This document shows, piece by piece, positions 6,379-10,319 of a stretch of DNA of 10,319 nucleotides; position 1 is the first letter of the stretch, and every line of letters begins with the position of its first letter. Source of the DNA: an uncultured Desulfobulbaceae bacterium (lineage in GTDB: Bacteria; Desulfobacterota; Desulfobulbia; Desulfobulbales; BM004); assembly GCA_947258675.1 (NCBI GenBank), contig CAMYJP010000067.1:1-10319 (forward strand), given 5' to 3'. The notes under the pieces were generated by a model. That model worked only from the letters and a program-made list of their open reading frames with translations, made no database searches and had not been told where the DNA came from. The position numbers were made by a program, and so were the translations under genes.

Positions 6379-8646
6379 ATGGATAAAAAATATAGTGCAT
6401 ACATATGCACAGGATGTGGTATCGGCGATACCTTGGATATTGAAGCCCTCAGCGAGGTAGTCACCGGTGAAATGAGTATGGCATGCAAAACAAATGAGTT
6501 TTTATGCGGTTCTGCAGGACGCGCCTTGATTGAGAAGGATATGAATGATGATGGCGTAAATACTGTTGTCATCGGTGCTTGCTCTCCAAGGGTTATGCAG
6601 GATGAATTTAATTTCGGTGATGATAAGATTACTGTTCGAGCGAACCTTCGCGAACAAGTGGTTTGGAGTAAAGGGGAAGACCCAAATCCTGAGTTTGTTC
6701 AGGAACAAGCCTCAGACTACATGAGGATGGGCTGCACCAGAGCTCAGAAAACTGAGCTTCCCGAACCCTATCTACTTGAAACCCTTAACAAGAAAATATT
6801 AGTCATTGGTGGGGGTGTCGCAGGTCTGACAGCGGCCCAGGACGCAGCCAAGACTGGTTATGAAGTAACTCTTGTAGATAAAGCTGATACACTTGGCGGC
6901 TTTGCAAATCATTGGCGAAAACAGTTGCCAACCAAAGCACCTTGGACCGACCTTGAAACTCCCATAGTGGGCGACATGATTAAAGCCGTAGAAGCGGACG
7001 AGAATATTACGGTTAAGACATCAACCGAAGTAGCGAGGATAAGTGGTGCGCCTGGCGAGTTTATTGCTACCTTTAAGCCGGCTGGTACAGAATCAGAGTG
7101 GGATGCACCAGACAAGGTAGAGGTGGATGAGCAGGAAAAGATCGAAAAGGGTGAAATGGAAGATCCAAATGCCGGGTTGAAGAATTATATGGAAAAAAAT
7201 CCGGATGGTGAAGCTTTCGGTGCAGTAATTCTTGCCACTGGATGGTTACCAGCTGATGTTGGTGAGTATGAACATCTTGGCTCTGGTAATTTCAAGAATG
7301 TCGTTACCAATGTTGAATTCGAGAAAATGGCTGCTCAAGGTAAGATCGTCAGGCCTTCAGACGGCAAACCTGTAGACAGTGTTGCTTTCATCCAGAGTCC
7401 TGGTGGTAAGGATAACGATATGGATTTCCCATACTGTAATTCAGTTACCAGCCTGGTTGCCTTGAAACAAGCCAGCTATGTGCGGGAGGAGAATCCGGCG
7501 GCCAAGGCCTATATCCTTTATCAGCATATGCGTACTCCCGGGAATATGGAGTTGTTGTATAAGACTGCCCAGGATGATGATGGCCTTTTCTTGACCAAAG
7601 CTTCGGTGACAAAGGTAGATGAAGGGTCAGATGGATCTTTGACAGTTTCTGCGGAAGATACCTTGTTGAATGAAGACCTGAGTCTTGGGGTCGACATGGT
7701 GGTTCTTGCGGCAGGTATGGTTCCAACCACCAAGGATGCTGCTTCCGTCAATCTTGCTTATCGCCAGGGACCTGCCTTCCTGGATCTTGATTTGTTTGAT
7801 GGTTATGCTGACTCGCACTTTATTTGTTTCCCATATGAAACACGAAGGACCGGTGTGTATACCTGTGGTGGTGTGCGCAAAGCTATGACTGTGGAAGAGA
7901 CCATGGATGACGCTTCCGGTGCTGCTTTAAAAGCGATTCAATGTATTGAATCAGTTGACCGTGGGGTTGCGGTTCATCCACGTTCCGGCGACATGACATA
8001 TCCAGACTTTTTCTTTCAGCGTTGCACGCAATGTAAACGGTGCACCGAAGAGTGTCCTTTCGGCGCTTTAGATGACGATGAGAAGGGAACTCCATTGCCG
8101 AATCCGACAAGATGCCGGCGTTGCGGTACATGTATGGGGGCTTGTCCGGAACGCATTATCGGCTTCAAGGATTACAATGTAGATATGATCGGTTCCATGG
8201 TTAAGTCTATCGAAGTGCCTGATGACGATGAAGATAAGTTGAGGTTTCTTGCCCTTGTCTGTGAAAATGATGCATATCCGGCTCTGGACATGGCCGGTAT
8301 GCGGCGCAACGGTCTAAATAACCTTGTCCGGGTTATTCCGGTTCGTTGTTTGGGGTCGGTCAATATGGTGTGGATAAAAGACGCCATGTCTTCCGGTATG
8401 GATGGCGCCATACTGCTTGGCTGTACTTACGGAGACGACTATCAGTGCCATTTTGTCAAAGGAAGTGAAATAGCCAGCAAACGGATGGAAAATATCGGGG
8501 AGACTCTGTCAAGCCTGGGAATTGAGACTGAAAGGGTAACAACAAAACAGATTGCAATTACCGATTACGATAAGGTACCCCAGATAATAAATGAATTTGT
8601 TGAAGAAATAATTGAGCTTGGGCCGAATCCATTTAAGGGCTTCTAA
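6379..8646 (+). CDS. qmoB: Qmo complex subunit QmoB, HdrA-like flavoprotein with ferredoxin and MvhD-like domains
   Basis: QmoB is the larger HdrA-like subunit of the Qmo complex and takes part in electron transfer between QmoC and APS reductase. Seen in its 755 residues: an HdrA-type N-terminal domain with C10, C13, C36, C43 as possible cluster ligands and the block VVIGACSPRVMQ; a Rossmann FAD motif GGGVAG (144-149); an acidic insert at about 241-271; a second FAD motif VLAAGMVP; two ferredoxin motifs (C549, C552, C555, C559 and C579, C582, C585, C589); and a C-terminal MvhD-like domain from about 620 with C628, C657, C682, C690. In methanogen MvhD this domain binds a [2Fe-2S] cluster and links hydrogenase to Hdr. 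The HdrA block matching CSYICC of QmoA is here CNSVTS (C353 kept), and the earlier QCAGS is QSPGG. The domain order agrees with QmoB of sulfate reducers. Confidence 0.96.
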   Translation: MDKKYSAYICTGCGIGDTLDIEALSEVVTGEMSMACKTNEFLCGSAGRALIEKDMNDDGVNTVVIGACSPRVMQDEFNFGDDKITVRANLREQVVWSKGEDPNPEFVQEQASDYMRMGCTRAQKTELPEPYLLETLNKKILVIGGGVAGLTAAQDAAKTGYEVTLVDKADTLGGFANHWRKQLPTKAPWTDLETPIVGDMIKAVEADENITVKTSTEVARISGAPGEFIATFKPAGTESEWDAPDKVEVDEQEKIEKGEMEDPNAGLKNYMEKNPDGEAFGAVILATGWLPADVGEYEHLGSGNFKNVVTNVEFEKMAAQGKIVRPSDGKPVDSVAFIQSPGGKDNDMDFPYCNSVTSLVALKQASYVREENPAAKAYILYQHMRTPGNMELLYKTAQDDDGLFLTKASVTKVDEGSDGSLTVSAEDTLLNEDLSLGVDMVVLAAGMVPTTKDAASVNLAYRQGPAFLDLDLFDGYADSHFICFPYETRRTGVYTCGGVRKAMTVEETMDDASGAALKAIQCIESVDRGVAVHPRSGDMTYPDFFFQRCTQCKRCTEECPFGALDDDEKGTPLPNPTRCRRCGTCMGACPERIIGFKDYNVDMIGSMVKSIEVPDDDEDKLRFLALVCENDAYPALDMAGMRRNGLNNLVRVIPVRCLGSVNMVWIKDAMSSGMDGAILLGCTYGDDYQCHFVKGSEIASKRMENIGETLSSLGIETERVTTKQIAITDYDKVPQIINEFVEEIIELGPNPFKGF

Positions 8647-8669
8647 GGTCCTAACTAATAGGATGGACA

Positions 8670-8705
8670 TGTCGCCTTTCAGAAAAATGTTTTCGAAAGG
8701 CGACA
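8670..8705 (+). repeat. Long hairpin in the qmoB-qmoC spacer
   Basis: TGTCGCCTTTC (8670-8680) pairs perfectly with GAAAGGCGACA (8695-8705). Inside, GAAAA (8682-8686) pairs with TTTTC (8690-8694), leaving a single unpaired A at 8681 and a 3-base loop, so nearly all of the 36 bases are paired. No T tract follows on either strand, which argues against a plain terminator. It lies in a 135-base spacer with no other gene. An mRNA processing or stability element that sets QmoC level apart from QmoAB is the simplest reading. Confidence 0.7.
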
Positions 8706-8781
8706 CCCCAAAGAAAAATTTTCAGGAGTTTTATCCCGTTGTTAAATTGGCTGAAATGCTCAGGAACAGGAGGCAATAAAA

Positions 8782-9966
8782 ATGACAATGAAAATTGAGC
8801 CTGATTTAGATTTTATCAAATATGTAAAAAGCGCCGGCGGTGATACCCTGAAGAAATGTTACCAGTGTGCTACTTGCTCGGTGGTTTGCCCTTTGTCCTC
8901 GGACAATAAACCGTTTCCTAGAAAGGAGATGGTCTGGGCACAATGGGGACTGAAAGACAAACTTGTTGCAGATCCGGATGTAATGTTGTGTCATCAGTGT
9001 GGTGACTGCACAGCATATTGCCCGCGGGGAGCAAAACCAGGTGATGTGTTGGGCGCTATCCGTGCCTATGCCTATACCCACTTTGGATTCCCCCAGGGAT
9101 TAGCAAAGCTTGCCAGTCAGGGTAAAAATTTGCCAATTTTGGTCGGTATACCGGCAGCAATTATCCTCCTGTTCTGGATTTTTTCAGGTGGAATTTCTCA
9201 TTTACCAAAAGATCCTGTTGATTTCGGATACTTTTTCGGACATTGGGATTTTCACTGGCTTACAAAAAATGTTTTCTTTATTGATATTATTTTCCTGCCG
9301 GCAGCTGCATTTGCTTTATTTGCATCCTACCGAGGCGTTTCGAAGATGTGGAAACAGATGTCTGAAAACCTTGACGGTGATACAAATTTCCGGCCGTCTG
9401 CCGGTCAGTTTATTATTGATTTTCTTTGGCCAACCATTGTTGAGACAGTTAAACACAAACGATTCAATGATTGTGGAACCAATAAAAACAGGGTTAATGG
9501 CCACCTGCCTTTACTGCTGTCATTTATTGGACTACTGTTGGTAACCGGTTATTCTTTTGTCCGCAAAGACTTTTTCGGCCTCTGGTTCCCTGAGCTGCAT
9601 GGTCCGATATCAATGCTAGATCCTTTTAAAATCCTTGCGAATGTGAGTGCTATTGCTTTGATAATAGGTGTGGGGATTTTATGGGTGAACAGGGTCAAGA
9701 TGGAAGAAGAGAATGATGTTGCCAAAACATTTTATGACTGGTTCCTTATTATCGAAATCATGGCCGTCGGTGTTACAGGATTAATGGCTGAGCTGATGAG
9801 ATTAGGTGACATTGCTGTGGTTGCTTATTTATTTTATTATTTACATCTTGTGTCTGTTCTCATGCTTTTTGTATACATGCCTTACACAAAATTTGCTCAT
9901 CTTGTTTACCGCACAGTTGCTATGGCCTTTGAAAGGTATCGAGAGAGCAGTTTTGTTCAACAGTAG
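8782..9966 (+). CDS. qmoC: Qmo complex subunit QmoC, HdrC-HdrE-like membrane iron-sulfur/heme b protein
   Basis: QmoC anchors the Qmo complex in the membrane and oxidises menaquinol. It joins an HdrC-like N-terminal domain to an HdrE-like (NarI-type) cytochrome b domain. The 394-residue protein has two [4Fe-4S] motifs: C26, C29, C32, C36 and C70, C73, C76, C80. About six membrane helices follow, near residues 118-137, 164-183, 242-260, 284-302, 320-340 and 344-365. Histidines at or near membrane segments, H241, H273, H355 and H373, are candidates for heme b ligands; which pairs bind heme is not decided by the sequence. AGGAGG (8768-8773) lies 8 bases before the ATG at 8782; a second ATG at 8788 is less well placed. 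It is separated from qmoB by a 135-base spacer with a hairpin, unlike the 6-base gap between qmoA and qmoB. No qmoD-like gene follows. Confidence 0.95.
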   Translation: MTMKIEPDLDFIKYVKSAGGDTLKKCYQCATCSVVCPLSSDNKPFPRKEMVWAQWGLKDKLVADPDVMLCHQCGDCTAYCPRGAKPGDVLGAIRAYAYTHFGFPQGLAKLASQGKNLPILVGIPAAIILLFWIFSGGISHLPKDPVDFGYFFGHWDFHWLTKNVFFIDIIFLPAAAFALFASYRGVSKMWKQMSENLDGDTNFRPSAGQFIIDFLWPTIVETVKHKRFNDCGTNKNRVNGHLPLLLSFIGLLLVTGYSFVRKDFFGLWFPELHGPISMLDPFKILANVSAIALIIGVGILWVNRVKMEEENDVAKTFYDWFLIIEIMAVGVTGLMAELMRLGDIAVVAYLFYYLHLVSVLMLFVYMPYTKFAHLVYRTVAMAFERYRESSFVQQ

Positions 9967-9999
9967 AATTCGTTACCGTAAAAAATATTAGAGCTGCAC

Positions 10000-10067
10000 A
10001 TATAAATCTCTTCTTTACCAGAGTGACCTAAAAAAAAGGTTGATTTTGGTATTGAAGAGATTTATAT
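10000..10067. repeat. 14-bp perfect inverted repeat with a 40-base loop between qmoC and tRNA-Thr
   Basis: ATATAAATCTCTTC (10000-10013) and GAAGAGATTTATAT (10054-10067) are perfect inverted copies. Nested in the loop, TACCA (10016-10020) can pair with TGGTA (10047-10051), and ACCT (10026-10029) with AGGT (10037-10040) around an A run, giving a long irregular hairpin. It lies 33 bases after the qmoC stop and 13 before tRNA-Thr. No good T tract follows. It may protect the qmo mRNA 3' end, act as a weak terminator, or be the remnant of a small inverted-repeat element. The right arm overlaps the tRNA promoter candidate. Confidence 0.7.
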
Positions 10068-10070
10068 ATT
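10040..10070 (+). promoter_or_regulatory. Candidate promoter of the tRNA cluster
   Basis: TTGATT (10040-10045) is followed by TATATA (10063-10068) at 17 bases or TATATT (10065-10070, five of six matches) at 19 bases. Transcription would begin a few bases before the tRNA-Thr at 10081. A separate promoter for tRNA genes is expected, but the boxes are imperfect and lie within an inverted repeat. Confidence 0.4.
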
Positions 10071-10080
10071 ACGTCTTTGT

Positions 10081-10156
10081 GCTGGCGTAGCTCAATTGGC
10101 AGAGCAGCTGATTTGTAATCAGCAGGTTGCGGGTTCAAGTCCCATCGCCAGCTCCA
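10081..10156 (+). tRNA. tRNA-Thr (anticodon TGT)
   Basis: The cloverleaf can be drawn in full: acceptor GCTGGCG (10081-10087) with CGCCAGC (10146-10152), D stem GCTC/GAGC, anticodon stem GCTGA/TCAGC, loop TTTGTAA with anticodon TGT at 10114-10116, discriminator T, and encoded CCA at 10154-10156. It reads ACA threonine codons. The T stem GCGGG (10129-10133) with CCCAT (10141-10145) has one G-T wobble and one C-A mismatch (10130 with 10144). I recall similar T arms in related tRNA-Thr genes, so I do not take this as damage. Confidence 0.97.
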
Positions 10157-10231
10157 GGTGATCAATGTTCCATAGATCCAAGGGGCCTGGATCAAGTGAA
10201 TTTAATGATTAGCATATTTAGCGAGGTATTC

Positions 10232-10316
10232 GGAGGGGTTCCCGAGCGGTCAAAGGGAACAGACTGTAAATCTGTCGGCGACGCCTTCGGAGGTTCGAAT
10301 CCTCCCCCCTCCACCA
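10232..10316 (+). tRNA. tRNA-Tyr (anticodon GTA)
   Basis: Acceptor GGAGGGG (10232-10238) pairs with CCCCTCC (10306-10312). The D stem is CCC/GGG, the anticodon stem ACAGA/TCTGT, and the loop CTGTAAA has anticodon GTA at 10266-10268. A long variable arm (about 10276-10288) shows the class II form expected of bacterial tRNA-Tyr. The T arm GGAGG/CCTCC is perfect and CCA is encoded at 10314-10316. It lies 75 bases after tRNA-Thr. The order Thr-Tyr is the common start of a bacterial cluster that continues with tRNA-Gly and tuf, so those may follow beyond the window; that is inference. Confidence 0.97.
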
Positions 10317-10319
10317 TTC

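Noticed and set aside
10175..10193. Inverted repeat GATCCA/TGGATC between the two tRNA genes
   Set aside because: Six base pairs and no T tract; it is too short to call a terminator or element, though it could help tRNA processing.
1..10319. CRISPR arrays, insertion sequences, phage or defence genes
   Set aside because: No repeat-spacer pattern, transposase or integrase was seen; all full-length genes belong to known housekeeping or sulfur-respiration families.

Overview
The window reads as a chromosomal segment of a dissimilatory sulfur-metabolising bacterium, most likely a member of the Desulfobacterota (sulfate reducer or sulfur disproportionator). The evidence is a complete aprB-aprA pair (APS reductase) followed by a complete qmoA-qmoB-qmoC set (quinone-interacting membrane-bound oxidoreductase), with moderate G+C and strong Shine-Dalgarno sites. 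The sequence cannot tell a reducer from a disproportionator, and sat (ATP sulfurylase) is not in the window.

Layout, all on the + strand: (1) positions 1-1712, the 3' part of ftsK, cut by the window edge; (2) 1713-2305, a roughly 590-base AT-rich non-coding region holding a near-consensus sigma70-type promoter, a palindrome inside it, an 11-base direct repeat and a small hairpin; (3) aprB and aprA, closed by a clear intrinsic terminator at 4845-4884; (4) 4885-5112, a regulatory gap with a 9-bp inverted repeat; (5) qmoA and qmoB, coupled by 6 bases, then a 135-base spacer with a long hairpin, then qmoC; (6) a 14-bp inverted repeat with a 40-base loop; (7) tRNA-Thr(TGT) and tRNA-Tyr(GTA), probably the start of a tRNA cluster that runs off the end.

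How the parts work together: QmoC takes electrons from menaquinol at the membrane through heme b and FeS clusters. The two HdrA-like flavoproteins QmoA and QmoB pass them to AprB, whose two [4Fe-4S] clusters feed the FAD of AprA, where APS is reduced to sulfite and AMP. The terminator between the two gene sets suggests that aprBA and qmoABC are separate transcription units with their own control.

The main anomaly is in ftsK. The frame is open throughout, but the stretch that should carry the Walker A (P-loop) motif, about 48 residues by family comparison, is absent, and the flanking conserved blocks join directly at about position 839/840. Otherwise the window is a well-known respiratory locus. 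I did not find an undescribed multi-gene system; the remaining items of interest are non-coding structures and residue-level differences between the two HdrA-like subunits.
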